Assembly (NCBI RefSeq): GCF_002934625.1
Contig: NZ_PTJD01000010.1
Span: 119,266-183,265 of the forward strand
Direction: 5' to 3'
Origin: Kineococcus xinjiangensis
Lineage (GTDB): Bacteria; Actinomycetota; Actinomycetes; Actinomycetales; Kineococcaceae
Length of the DNA: 64,000 nt
This document shows positions 44,432-52,630 of the stretch, one piece after another (the first letter of the stretch is position 1; every line of letters starts with the position of its first letter). Below the pieces are notes generated by a model that ran no database searches, had not been told where the DNA came from, and worked only from the letters and a program-made list of their open reading frames with translations. A program made the translations under genes and the position numbers.

Positions 44432-45114
44432 GTCCGAGGTCCGGCGGTGCCGGGGTGGCCGAACGGCAGTGCGTCGTCTTCGACCTGGACGGCACCCTGG
44501 TGGCCTCCGACTCCTTCGGCCGTCTCGTCGCCCGGGTGCTGCGCCGATCTCCTGCACGCCTGTGCCTGGCCGCCGTGACCGCCCCGGTGTGGTTGCTGCT
44601 CGGGGCGCGCGCGGCGACGCGGCTGCAGGCGGAGCGCATCGTCGTCTGGACCGCCACCGTCGGTCTCGACCGGGCCCGCTTCGAGGCCCTGCTGCACGAC
44701 TTCGCCGCCGAGCACGCCGGGGAACCGGGCGGCCGGCGCATTCCCCTCGCGCTGCAGCGGCTCAGGCAGCACGTCGAGGCCGGCGACCGCGTCGTGGTCG
44801 CCACCGCCTGCGCGGAGCCCCTGGCCCGCGAGGTGTGCCACGTCCTGGGTCTGCGCGGGGTCGAGGTGGTCGCCGGCTCCTTCACCCCGCACCGGTGGAG
44901 GCTGCCCGGTGCGGTGCCGACGCGCGGCGAGGGGAAGCTGCGCGCGCTGCGGGCCGCCGGGGTGGAACTGCCGGTGGACCACGCCTACTCCGACAGCGTC
45001 GCCGACCTGCCCCTGCTGCTCGCGGCGCGCACCGCCCACCTGGTGCGGCCCTCGCCACGGCACCTGCCGCTCCTGCTGCGCGCGCTGGGCCCGGAGGTCG
45101 AGGTCCTCCGCTGA
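44428..45114 (+). CDS. HAD-IB family phosphatase
   Basis: 228 residues. Motif I CVVFDLDGTLVASDSFG, motif II VVVATACAEPLA, motif IV DHAYSDSVADLPLLLAA. Like the SerB1-type gene at 19.7 kb but without a C-terminal membrane helix. GTGA overlap with the preceding gene. Confidence 0.88.
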   Translation: MSPRSGGAGVAERQCVVFDLDGTLVASDSFGRLVARVLRRSPARLCLAAVTAPVWLLLGARAATRLQAERIVVWTATVGLDRARFEALLHDFAAEHAGEPGGRRIPLALQRLRQHVEAGDRVVVATACAEPLAREVCHVLGLRGVEVVAGSFTPHRWRLPGAVPTRGEGKLRALRAAGVELPVDHAYSDSVADLPLLLAARTAHLVRPSPRHLPLLLRALGPEVEVLR

Positions 45115-45281
45115 GCAGGGCCCGGCCGTCGGCGCCGGACCCCGGCAGCCGCAACGCCCGTTGCAGATCACCCGATCGCCACCTCCGGTGAGGGGTGACC
45201 CCTGTCGACACCACTGGGGCACGACCGCCGTGCGCGCTTCAGCCGGCGGCCCGACGGGGCCGCGGAAGGGCAGGTCGCCCC

Positions 45282-45590
45282 ATGACCATCCTCAGCGGAG
45301 CCGGCGGGGACGTCGACGCCGTCGCGGCGCACCCCGAGCGGTGCGCGGCGGCGGGCCCGGGGCACCCCACCGCGTGCAGCGGGGCGGGCGACGAGGTGCG
45401 CGTGCGCGCGAGGGGCGGCGCGGTGACCAGCGGCTGCGCCCTGCACGCGGCGGCCCTCCTGCGGTCCTTGCCGCACGCCCACGTCGAGCCCGGCAGCGGC
45501 TCCGGGGCGGTGTTGCGGACCTACCGGCTCGCGCAGTCCTTCCACTGCCCCCGCTCGTTCGAGTTCCTGCGCACTGCCCCCTGGCGCTGA
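45282..45590 (+). CDS. Hypothetical small protein
   Basis: 102 residues from ATG 45282: TILSGAGGDVDAVAAHPERC, four cysteines, and an amphipathic end (LAQSFHCPRSFEFLRTAPWR). GGAAGGG is 12 nt upstream. A longer frame to 45195 is possible. No family recognised; coding status is moderately supported. Confidence 0.45.
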   Translation: MTILSGAGGDVDAVAAHPERCAAAGPGHPTACSGAGDEVRVRARGGAVTSGCALHAAALLRSLPHAHVEPGSGSGAVLRTYRLAQSFHCPRSFEFLRTAPWR

Positions 45591-45614
45591 GCCCGCGCCG
45601 CGTCCCCGGGGTCC

Positions 45615-45631
45615 GAGTCCCCGGGGGACTC
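45615..45631. terminator. Palindromic hairpin between 45590 and 45671
   Basis: GAGTCCCC-G-GGGGACTC. A stable stem of at least 6 bp between the small gene and the oxidase-family gene, both on the plus strand. Confidence 0.5.
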
Positions 45632-45670
45632 CGCCGAGGTGCGACAGCCGGTACCTGCGAGGCTGTGCCC

Positions 45671-46225
45671 GTGGTGGTGACGAACCCGTGGCTGGCCGGC
45701 CCCAGCCCGACGAAGCGGCTGGAGCGTGAGCGGCTGGAGGAGCGCATCCTCAACCTGCTCTCCTCGCAGAACATGTGCGTCCTGGCCACCGCCGGTCCCG
45801 ACGGGCCCCTGGCGACCCCGGTGCGCTACTTCCACCTCGACTTCACCGTGGTGTTCACCGCCGTGGGCACCTCCCCGAAGATGCGCAACATCCGCGCCGA
45901 CCCTCGCGTCTCCGTCGGCGTCTTCGCGCCCCTGGTCGGGCAGGCCAGCAGCAGGGGAGCGCAGCTCTTCGGCACCGCGCGCATCGTGGAGCCGGGCGAG
46001 GCGGAGTTCGAGCGCCTGTGGCCGGTGGTGCGCTGGCAGTCCGACCACGTCGAGCGCTCCCGGTCCCTCGACGAGCCGCCCCTGGGTCCCCTCGGGGTCG
46101 TCGCCGCCGACCGGATCGTCTACACCGAGCACTGGCTGCGCAGGGAGGGCTGTGCGCCCCGGCAGTTCTGGCGCAGGGCGACGCCCGGGGCCGGGGACGA
46201 CCCCCGGGAGGACCCGCCCGCCTGA
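45671..46225 (+). CDS. Pyridoxamine 5'-phosphate oxidase-family (split-barrel flavin) protein
   Basis: 184 residues. RILNLLSSQNMCVLATAGPD, TPVRYFHLDFTVVFTA, SPKMRNIRADPRVSVGVFAP and AQLFGTARIVEPGEAE follow the FMN/F420 split-barrel pattern. Cofactor and substrate are unknown. GAGGCT lies 6 nt before GTG 45671; several consecutive GTGs follow. Confidence 0.85.
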   Translation: MVVTNPWLAGPSPTKRLERERLEERILNLLSSQNMCVLATAGPDGPLATPVRYFHLDFTVVFTAVGTSPKMRNIRADPRVSVGVFAPLVGQASSRGAQLFGTARIVEPGEAEFERLWPVVRWQSDHVERSRSLDEPPLGPLGVVAADRIVYTEHWLRREGCAPRQFWRRATPGAGDDPREDPPA

Positions 46226-46254
46226 CGCGTCCTCCCGGGGGCGGGCTGCTCCTC

Positions 46255-47205
46255 CTACAGCGCCAGGCCCAGTCCCACGAGCACGCCCACCGCGAGCTCC
46301 AGCAGTCCGGCGTCCTTGAGGACCGGCACGAGGTCGCGGCCTCCCGCGCCGGAGAGCACCGTCCGCAGCGGCCGCACGGCCAGGGGCGCGGCCGCCAGCA
46401 CGAGCAGCACGCCGGGGTGCGCGGCCACCGGAGCCAGCGCAGCGGCGAAGCCCACCGCGACCAGGCCCGCGAACAGCAACCGGGTGCGGGGCGCGCCGAG
46501 GCGCACCGCCAGGGTCCGCTTGCCGGCGGTGGCGTCGGTGGGCACGTCGCGCAGGTTGTTGGCGACGAGGATCGAGCAGGCCAGCGCCCCGACCGCCACC
46601 GCCGCCGCGAGCGCGGACCAGCTCACGGCGCCGGAACCCTCCCCGGAGGGGATCGCGGTGTAGGCGGTCTGGACGTAGGTGGTGCCGAGGACGGCGACGA
46701 GACCGAAGAAGACGAAGACGAACACCTCGCCGAGCCCGGCGTAGCCGTAGGGGCGGCGTCCGCCGGTGTAGTACCAGGCGGCTGCGATGGACACCGCGCC
46801 GACGGCGAGCATCCACCAGGCGCCGGCGAGGGCGACCAGGGCGAGACCGGCGACGCCCGCGACGGCGAAGCTCGCGAAGGCCGCGGCGCGCACGGAGCGG
46901 GGCTCGGCCGCGCCGGAGCCCACGAGCCGGAACGGGCCGACGCGGTCCGCGTCGGTGCCCCGGACGCCGTCGGAGTAGTCGTTGGCGTAGTTCACGCCCA
47001 CCTGCAGCGCGAGGGAGACTCCGAGCGCGAGCAGGGCGGGCAGCGGGTGCGCTCCGCCCAGGGCCGCGGCCGCTCCGGTGCCGGCGGCCACGGGCGCCAC
47101 GGCGGCGGGCAGGGTGCGGGGGCGGGCGCCGGAGATCCACTGCGCCGCGGTGGGACGCCGGCGGGGTGCGGGGGCGGGGCGCTGCTGCGCGTCGGGTGCG
47201 GCCAC
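46255..47205 (-). CDS. menA: 1,4-dihydroxy-2-naphthoate polyprenyltransferase
   Basis: 316 residues, UbiA superfamily, about eight spans. First Asp-rich motif [14 protein letters not shown], second motif [20 protein letters not shown]. Prenylates DHNA to demethylmenaquinone. A Pro/Arg-rich N-terminus precedes [17 protein letters not shown]. Convergent with the flavin protein gene, 29 bp apart. Confidence 0.96.
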   Translation of the reverse strand: MAAPDAQQRPAPAPRRRPTAAQWISGARPRTLPAAVAPVAAGTGAAAALGGAHPLPALLALGVSLALQVGVNYANDYSDGVRGTDADRVGPFRLVGSGAAEPRSVRAAAFASFAVAGVAGLALVALAGAWWMLAVGAVSIAAAWYYTGGRRPYGYAGLGEVFVFVFFGLVAVLGTTYVQTAYTAIPSGEGSGAVSWSALAAAVAVGALACSILVANNLRDVPTDATAGKRTLAVRLGAPRTRLLFAGLVAVGFAAALAPVAAHPGVLLVLAAAPLAVRPLRTVLSGAGGRDLVPVLKDAGLLELAVGVLVGLGLAL

Positions 47206-47301
47206 GATCGTCCATCGTCGCAGGAGGCGCCCGCGCGGGACGTCGCGGGACGGGGTCGAGGTGGTGCGCGACCCCCGGCGCGGCCGGGAGGTCAGCGGCC
47301 C

Positions 47302-47526
47302 TCAGGCCGCGATGCCCATCCGGTGCAGCACGGCGCGGATCTCGGCGGCGTCCTCGGGGGTGGAGCGGTCGAGGACAGCGGCCAGCTCGGACTGGCCGGC
47401 GTAGCTGGCGTAGACGGCCAGGGAGCGCTGCAGCTCGCGGTGCGCGGCGCGGCGGGCGATGTGCCCGCGCAGGCTGCCCAGGACGGGGACGGAACGGGCG
47501 GTGCGGGTCGCGGTGGTCACGGACAT
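47302..47526 (-). CDS. Small conserved-looking protein divergent from the LysR gene
   Basis: 74 residues: a basic N-terminus with SLRGHIARRAAHRELQRSLA and a helical end (DAAEIRAVLHRMGIAA). GACACT ends 6 nt before ATG 47526. Divergent from the LysR gene with 76 bp between starts, so it is a likely target of that regulator. Confidence 0.65.
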   Translation of the reverse strand: MSVTTATRTARSVPVLGSLRGHIARRAAHRELQRSLAVYASYAGQSELAAVLDRSTPEDAAEIRAVLHRMGIAA

Positions 47527-47589
47527 ACCAACAGTGTCGGCGGTTCGGGGCCATGTCTCCAATGAAAGTTCCTGCTGATCCCCATGCGC

Positions 47590-47595
47590 TAGCGT
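47590..47595 (+). promoter_or_regulatory. Leaderless -10 (TAGCGT) for the LysR gene
   Basis: TAGCGT ends 7 nt before GTG 47603. The surrounding 76-bp divergent region is unusually A+T-rich. Confidence 0.6.
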
Positions 47596-47602
47596 AATAA
47601 TT

Positions 47603-48505
47603 GTGGAGACTGCAGTGTTGCGGTGGTTCCAGCAGGTCGCCGACGGGATGACGGTCACCGAGGTCGCCGACCTCGACATGGTGAGCCAGCCCGGGGTCTC
47701 CCGGGCGCTCGCCCGCCTCGAGAAGGAGGTTGGCGCGCCGCTGCTGCACCGCTCCGGGCGCACCCTGCGGATGACCCGCGCCGGTGCGGCGTTCAAGCGC
47801 CACGTCGACGCCCTCCTCCACGAGCTCGACGACGGCCTGGCCGCTGTCGACCAGCTCGTCGACCCCTCCACCGGGACGGTCGCCCTCGCCTTCCAGCCCT
47901 CCTTCGGCAGCCTGCTCGTGCCCGACCTCGTCCGCAGCTTCCACGACGTCCGCCCCGGCGTCGGCTTCGAGCTCGCGCAGGTCCGCTCCGAGGGCGTCGT
48001 CGCGGTCCTGGAGTCGGGCGCGGCGGACCTCGCGCTCGCCGGGCGGCTCACCGACGCGGCCGTGACGTGGCGGCGGCTGCTGACGGAGCCGCTGCGCCTC
48101 GCCGTGCACGAGGGCCACCCGCTGGCCGGGCGCGCCGGGGTGGCGCTGGCGGAGGCGGCGAGCGAGCCGTTCGCGGCCCTGCGCCCCGCGTCGCTGCTGC
48201 GCCGGCAGAGCGAGGAGCTGTGCCAGCGGGCCGGCTTCCGCCCCCGGGTGGTGCTGGAGGCCGACGAGCTGCCCACCGTCCACGGCCTCGTGGCCGCCGG
48301 GCTGGCGGTGGCGGTGCTGCCGGCCGGCCTCGCCGCGGGCCCCGGCCCGTCCTCGGTCCGGCTGCTCCCGCTGGAGGACCCCGGCGCCACCCGCGAGGTC
48401 GGGCTGGCATGGTCGGCCGAGCGCCGCCTGCTGCCCTCCGCGCAGGCGTTCGCCGACCACGTCCTGCACCGCGCGGCCGCGGGGGAGCTGCCCGTGCTGC
48501 GGTGA
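47603..48505 (+). CDS. LysR family transcriptional regulator
   Basis: 300 residues. The N-terminal HTH reads TVTEVADLDMVSQPGVSRALARLEKEVGAPLLHR, and the co-inducer domain starts at TVALAFQPSFGSLLV. The HTH begins with WFQQVADGMTVTEVA rather than the usual LRxFxxVAExGS spacing, but the recognition helix is standard. It probably controls the divergent 74-residue gene and/or the antiporter downstream. A 29-bp hairpin follows 10 bp after the stop. Confidence 0.92.
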   Translation: METAVLRWFQQVADGMTVTEVADLDMVSQPGVSRALARLEKEVGAPLLHRSGRTLRMTRAGAAFKRHVDALLHELDDGLAAVDQLVDPSTGTVALAFQPSFGSLLVPDLVRSFHDVRPGVGFELAQVRSEGVVAVLESGAADLALAGRLTDAAVTWRRLLTEPLRLAVHEGHPLAGRAGVALAEAASEPFAALRPASLLRRQSEELCQRAGFRPRVVLEADELPTVHGLVAAGLAVAVLPAGLAAGPGPSSVRLLPLEDPGATREVGLAWSAERRLLPSAQAFADHVLHRAAAGELPVLR

Positions 48506-48514
48506 CCCGCGCGG

Positions 48515-48580
48515 GTGATCCGCGCGGCGTCGACGGATGCGACGGTCCGGTGTCGCATCCGTCGACGCCGGGCGGATCAC
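48515..48580. terminator. Very large hairpin (29-bp stem) after the LysR gene
   Basis: Arms 48515-48543 and 48552-48580 are complementary at 28 of 29 positions (single G-G mismatch at 48524/48571), with the 8-nt loop GGTCCGGT. The inner 18 bp (GGCGTCGACGGATGCGAC) is perfect. It sits between lysR and the antiporter gene on the same strand, a likely terminator or repetitive palindrome. Confidence 0.8.
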
Positions 48581-48694
48581 GGCCGGCTCGACCACCGCCG
48601 GCTCCTCGCCGTGCGATCGAGGTCGCCGCCTCGGAGACTGGTCCGGGCGCTGGACTCGCACGCCCGTCCACCCCTGACCAGGAGCCCGCGCCCC

Positions 48695-49972
48695 GTGAGC
48701 CTCGCCCCCGTCCTGTTCGCCGTCGCCGGGGGCAGCGCGCTGCTCGCCGCCGTGCTGCCCCGCCTCCTGCACGACAAGCCGTTCAGCCTGCCGATGACCT
48801 TCCTCGGCGTCGGCGTGCTGCTGGGTGCCGTGCCCGGCCTGCCCGACGTGCAGCCCCTGGCGCACTCGACGATCACCAAGCACGTCACCGAGATCGTCGT
48901 GATCATCGCCCTGATGGGTGCGGGACTCGCCCTGGACCGTCCCGTCGGCTGGCGCCGGTGGGCGACGACGTGGCGGCTGATCCTCATCGTGATGCCCGTC
49001 TGCATCGCCCTCACCGCGCTCGCGGGCGTCCTCATCGGCGGCCTGCCCCTGGCGGCGGCGATCCTGCTGGGAGCCGTGCTGGCGCCCACCGACCCCGTCC
49101 TCGCCGGCGACGTGCAGGTGGGGGAGCCCGCGGGGGACGAGGAGGCCGAGGACGAGGTGCGCTTCGCCCTCACCAGCGAGGCCGGGCTCAACGACGGCGC
49201 CGCCTTCCCCGCGGTGCACCTGGCCGTGGCGCTGGCCACCGGCGCCGGGCTCAGCCTCGCCACGCTGGGCTCCTGGGCGCTGGAGGACGTCCTCTGGCGC
49301 GGCGGGGTGGGCCTGCTCGTCGGCCTCGCCGTGGGCAAGGGGCTCGGCCGGTTGTTCTTCCGCGCCCGGCTGCGGGTGCTGCGCCTCGCCGACGACGTGG
49401 AGGGGTTCACGGCGCTGGCGGTGACGTTCCTCGCCTACGGGGTGGCGGAGCTGCTGCACGGCTACGGGTTCGTCGCGGTGTTCGTCGCGGCCGTCGCGAT
49501 CAAGTCCCACGAGCGCTCCCACGACGCCCACGTCGTCGCCCACGGGTTCGTCGAGCAGGTCGAGCGGATGCTCACGGCCTGGCTGCTGCTGCTCCTCGGT
49601 GCGGCCATGGCCGACGGGCTGCTCAAGCCCCTGACCTGGGAGCTGGTGGGGGTGGCGGTCCTGCTGGTCGTCGTCATCCGGCCCGTGGTGGGGGTGCTGA
49701 GCCTCGCCGGGACGTCGGCCGGGCGCTGGGAGCGCCGCGTCATCGGCATCTACGGCGTGCGGGGCATCGGCTCGCTGTACTACCTCGCGTTCGCGCTGGA
49801 CCACGGTCCCTTCCCCGGCCGCGAGCTGTGGGCGGTGGTGGGCTTCACGGTCGCGCTCTCGGTCGTCCTGCACGGGATCACCGCGACGCCCGTGGTGGCG
49901 AGGTTGGACGCCGCCCGGCGGCGCAAGATGGCCACCACCGACCACGACGACCTCGGCCGCGTCAACATCTGA
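48695..49972 (+). CDS. Cation/proton antiporter, CPA1 (NhaP-type)
   Basis: 425 residues, about twelve spans. The ion-binding signature LLGAVLAPTDPVLAGDVQ, the acidic loop GDEEAEDEVRFALTSEAGLNDGAAF and the GIYGVRGIGSLYYL region are typical of CPA1 Na+(K+)/H+ exchangers. GTG 48695 has AGGAG upstream; the C-terminal cytoplasmic tail is short, so there is no large regulatory domain. Confidence 0.93.
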   Translation: MSLAPVLFAVAGGSALLAAVLPRLLHDKPFSLPMTFLGVGVLLGAVPGLPDVQPLAHSTITKHVTEIVVIIALMGAGLALDRPVGWRRWATTWRLILIVMPVCIALTALAGVLIGGLPLAAAILLGAVLAPTDPVLAGDVQVGEPAGDEEAEDEVRFALTSEAGLNDGAAFPAVHLAVALATGAGLSLATLGSWALEDVLWRGGVGLLVGLAVGKGLGRLFFRARLRVLRLADDVEGFTALAVTFLAYGVAELLHGYGFVAVFVAAVAIKSHERSHDAHVVAHGFVEQVERMLTAWLLLLLGAAMADGLLKPLTWELVGVAVLLVVVIRPVVGVLSLAGTSAGRWERRVIGIYGVRGIGSLYYLAFALDHGPFPGRELWAVVGFTVALSVVLHGITATPVVARLDAARRRKMATTDHDDLGRVNI

Positions 49973-49994
49973 GCCGCCGCCGGGGGGTGGGGCC

Positions 49995-51110
49995 TCAGGC
50001 GGGCAGCCGCCACGCCCAGATCCGCTCCACCTGGCGCAGCGCGAGCGCGTCCGGGACGGCCGCCATCGCCCGGTCGCGCACGGCGACGGCGGTGCGGCCG
50101 CGGAGCAGGCTGGCCCGGCCCAGCCGGCGGGAGAGGGCCAGCAGCGCGCCGGTGCGCGGCCGGCGCGCCCGCTCGTAGGCCGCCAGGGCATCGGCCACCG
50201 CGGGCAGGCGGGTGCAGCGGGCGAGCACCCCCGCGTCCTCGACGGCGAGGCAGGCGCCCTGCCCGAGGTTGGGTTCCATGGCGTGCGCGGCGTCGCCGAG
50301 GAGGACGAGGCGGCCGGTGTGCAGCCGGGGCGGCAGCCGGTGCAGGGCCGCGACGGGGGCGTGGTGGACGGGAACGCCGGCGAGCCGCGCCAGCAGGTCC
50401 GGCACGGGGGCGTGCCAGGAGGCGAACCGGGCGGCGAGGTCCGTCGCGGGGGAGTGGGCGGGGTCGGTGGGTGCGGTGGCGTAGACGTAGGCGGAGCGGT
50501 GGCCCAGCGGCACGACGCCGACGCGGTCCCCCGCGCCCCACGTCTCGCTCGCAGCTGCCACGGGCTCCGGCAGGTCGGTCACGACGGCGCGCCAGGCGCT
50601 GTAGCCGGCCGGGCGCGGGTCGCAGCCCGGTGCGACGAGGCCGCGCGCGGGGGAGGAGATCCCGTCCGCGCCGACGACGAGGTCGGCCTCCACGGTGGTG
50701 GTGGCGGTGCTGACGCGGGCGCGGCACCCGGCGGTGCCGGGATCGATGCCGGTGACGGCCGCCGCGGTCTGCAGGGTGCCGGGCCGCAGCGCGCCGGCGA
50801 GGAGGGTCGCGAGGTCGTCGCGGCGCAGGCAGCGCAGGCCGGTGGTCCCCCGGGGGCGGGTCAGCCACCGGCCGTCGGCCCGGCGCAGGCCGAAGGGGCC
50901 GGTCTCCGCACCGAGCCGGCGCGCCCGCGCTCCGACGCCCAGGGCGTCGAGGACGGAGAGGGCGTTCTCGGAGACGGTCAGGGCGGTGCCCCCGGTGAGC
51001 GGCTCCTCGCGCCGCTCCAGCACCCGGACGTCCCAGCCCTCCCGCTGCAGTGCGAGCGCGGCGGTCAGCCCGCCGATGCCCGCGCCGCAGACCACCGCCG
51101 TGCGTGCCAC
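49995..51110 (-). CDS. FAD-dependent monooxygenase (aromatic hydroxylase type)
   Basis: 371 residues. GxGxxG motif AVVCGAGIGGLTAALAL, the DG motif VVGADGISSPARG and the GD motif LVLLGDAAHAMEPNLGQGACL define class A flavoprotein monooxygenases. Divergent from a TetR gene across a two-site operator, suggesting induction by its substrate. GTG 51110 is preceded by GGAGG. Confidence 0.9.
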   Translation of the reverse strand: MARTAVVCGAGIGGLTAALALQREGWDVRVLERREEPLTGGTALTVSENALSVLDALGVGARARRLGAETGPFGLRRADGRWLTRPRGTTGLRCLRRDDLATLLAGALRPGTLQTAAAVTGIDPGTAGCRARVSTATTTVEADLVVGADGISSPARGLVAPGCDPRPAGYSAWRAVVTDLPEPVAAASETWGAGDRVGVVPLGHRSAYVYATAPTDPAHSPATDLAARFASWHAPVPDLLARLAGVPVHHAPVAALHRLPPRLHTGRLVLLGDAAHAMEPNLGQGACLAVEDAGVLARCTRLPAVADALAAYERARRPRTGALLALSRRLGRASLLRGRTAVAVRDRAMAAVPDALALRQVERIWAWRLPA

Positions 51111-51120
51111 GCTCCACCTC

Positions 51121-51152
51121 CGCTCATCCTCTACAGGCGTAGAGGATGAGCG
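51121..51152. promoter_or_regulatory. TetR-type operator, 14-bp arms
   Basis: CGCTCATCCTCTAC-AGGC-GTAGAGGATGAGCG is a perfect 32-bp palindrome between the divergent monooxygenase and TetR genes, 11 bp from the monooxygenase start. Confidence 0.88.
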
Positions 51153-51154
51153 GA

Positions 51155-51170
51155 CTCTACATCCGTAGGG
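51155..51170. promoter_or_regulatory. Second, weaker operator over the tetR promoter
   Basis: CTCTAC-ATCC-GTAGGG repeats the core CTCTAC-N4-GTAGAG of the adjacent palindrome with one mismatch. It overlaps TAGGGT (51166-51171), the leaderless -10 that ends 6 nt before GTG 51178, so the regulator should repress itself. Confidence 0.75.
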
Positions 51171-51171
51171 T
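51166..51171 (+). promoter_or_regulatory. Leaderless -10 (TAGGGT) for tetR
   Basis: Ends 6 nt before GTG 51178 and lies within the second operator copy. Confidence 0.65.
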
Positions 51172-51177
51172 GGTGGT

Positions 51178-51834
51178 GTGGAGAGGGACACCCGCGCCGA
51201 CCGCATCGCCGACGCCGCCATCGCGCTGCTCGCCCGGGGCGGCGCCCGGGCGCTCACCCACCGCGCCGTCGACGCCGAGGCGGGCCTGCCCCCCGGCTCC
51301 ACCTCCTACTACGCCCGCAGCCGGGCCGCCCTCGTCGCCGCCACCGTCGACCGTCTGGTCCGCCTCGACCTCGCCGAGGCCCCTCCGCCCGCGGTCGACG
51401 GGTCCGCCGAACCGTCCCCGGGAGACCTCACGGCCCAGCTCGCGGGCCTCCTCGCGCACTGGACCGGCCCCGGCCGCGACCGCCACCTCGCCCGCTACGC
51501 CCTCTCCCTGGAAGCGCGCCGGGACCCCGGGGTCCGCCGCTGCCTCGACGCCGGCGGCGGCCGGCTGCGCACCCACCTCGCCGGACTCCTCGAACGGCTC
51601 GGCGCCGACGATCCCGAGCGTCGCGCCCGGTGGCTCGCCGCCGCCGTCGACGGCGTCCTCTTCGACGAGCTCTGCGGCTGGGGCAGCTCCCGCCCGCTGG
51701 ACGCCGACGGGCTGCACGCGGCCGCGGCCGACCTCGTGGCCGCCGTGCTCGGCACGACCGCCCCCGAGCCGCTCAGTCCAGGACGTGCCGCAGGAAGCGC
51801 TCCGGGGCGTCGAGGAACAACCGCCAGTTCGTGA
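51178..51834 (+). CDS. TetR family repressor
   Basis: 218 residues. HTH: RADRIADAAIALLARGGARALTHRAVDAEAGLPPGSTSYYARSR, a full TetR DNA-binding domain. The variable C-terminal ligand domain has GVLFDELCGWGSS, common in TetR_C_33-like regulators. Controls the divergent monooxygenase through the two operators. The last 62 bp overlap the convergent ATPase gene. Confidence 0.92.
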   Translation: MERDTRADRIADAAIALLARGGARALTHRAVDAEAGLPPGSTSYYARSRAALVAATVDRLVRLDLAEAPPPAVDGSAEPSPGDLTAQLAGLLAHWTGPGRDRHLARYALSLEARRDPGVRRCLDAGGGRLRTHLAGLLERLGADDPERRARWLAAAVDGVLFDELCGWGSSRPLDADGLHAAAADLVAAVLGTTAPEPLSPGRAAGSAPGRRGTTASS

Positions 51835-52513
51835 CGACGCCGAGGTCCTCCCACGCGACCGGGGCGATGCCGTCCTCGTCGACCTGCAGGATCGTCGCCC
51901 CCGGCAGCGCCGTCAGCAGCGGCGAGTGCGTGGCGCACAGCACCTGCTTGCCGTCCCGGGCCATCGCCGCGAGGGAGCCCAGGAGCAGCAGGCAGTTCGC
52001 GAAGGACAGCGCGGACTCCGGCTCGTCCAGCAGCACCACCCCCGCGCTGCGCACCCACCGGCTCTGCAGCACCTCCACGAACGACTCACCGTGGCTGACC
52101 GTGTGCAGGCGGTGCGGGATGCCGAGGCCGGAGGCGTCCTCCAGGTAGCTGTAGAAGCGGTGCATCGTCTCCGCGCGCAGGAAGAACGCCGAGCGCCCGG
52201 CGCCCGGCTCCCGCACCACCTGCAGCCGCGACCCCAGGCCGGACAGGTCCGTCCCGCGGCTGCGCTGCCCGCCGGCGAGGTGGTCGGTGGAGCCGCCCTC
52301 GCCGTCCACGCCCAGCGCCTGCGCGACCGCCTCCACGATCGTGGACTTGCCCGCGCCGTTCTCCCCGACCAGGAACGTGACACCGGCCGGCAGGTCCAGC
52401 CCGCGCTCCAGCAGCTGCGCGACGGCCGGGACGGAGTCCGGCCACGCCCCGGGGTCGAGCGGGGCGTCGGGGTGGCGCTGGATCCGCCGCACGGTGCGGG
52501 GGGAGCGAGGCAT
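51773..52513 (-). CDS. AAA/ABC-type ATPase (RecF/SMC-like, stand-alone)
   Basis: 246 residues. Walker A FLVGENGAGKSTIVEAVAQAL, an ABC-signature-like TVSHGESFVEVL, Walker B AGVVLLDEPESALSF and the H-loop CATHSPLL. There is no coiled coil or transporter partner. Resembles small cytosolic AAA_21/YbjD-like ATPases. CAGACT lies 7 nt before ATG 52513. Confidence 0.85.
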   Translation of the reverse strand: MPRSPRTVRRIQRHPDAPLDPGAWPDSVPAVAQLLERGLDLPAGVTFLVGENGAGKSTIVEAVAQALGVDGEGGSTDHLAGGQRSRGTDLSGLGSRLQVVREPGAGRSAFFLRAETMHRFYSYLEDASGLGIPHRLHTVSHGESFVEVLQSRWVRSAGVVLLDEPESALSFANCLLLLGSLAAMARDGKQVLCATHSPLLTALPGATILQVDEDGIAPVAWEDLGVVTNWRLFLDAPERFLRHVLD

Positions 52514-52630
52514 GCGGCGCAGTCTGCTGGGCGGCGGTGACACGCGCGGCCCCACGCGACCTTCCGCGCCACGCACGGCCGCGTCCGGTCCCTGCCGGTC
52601 CCCGGACCCGTGCGGGGGCACACTGCCCCC

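Noticed and set aside
45521..50191. A 1,556-residue minus-strand open frame
   Set aside because: High G+C makes long antisense frames common. It opposes menA-side, lysR and antiporter genes with clear motifs and has no recognisable domain.
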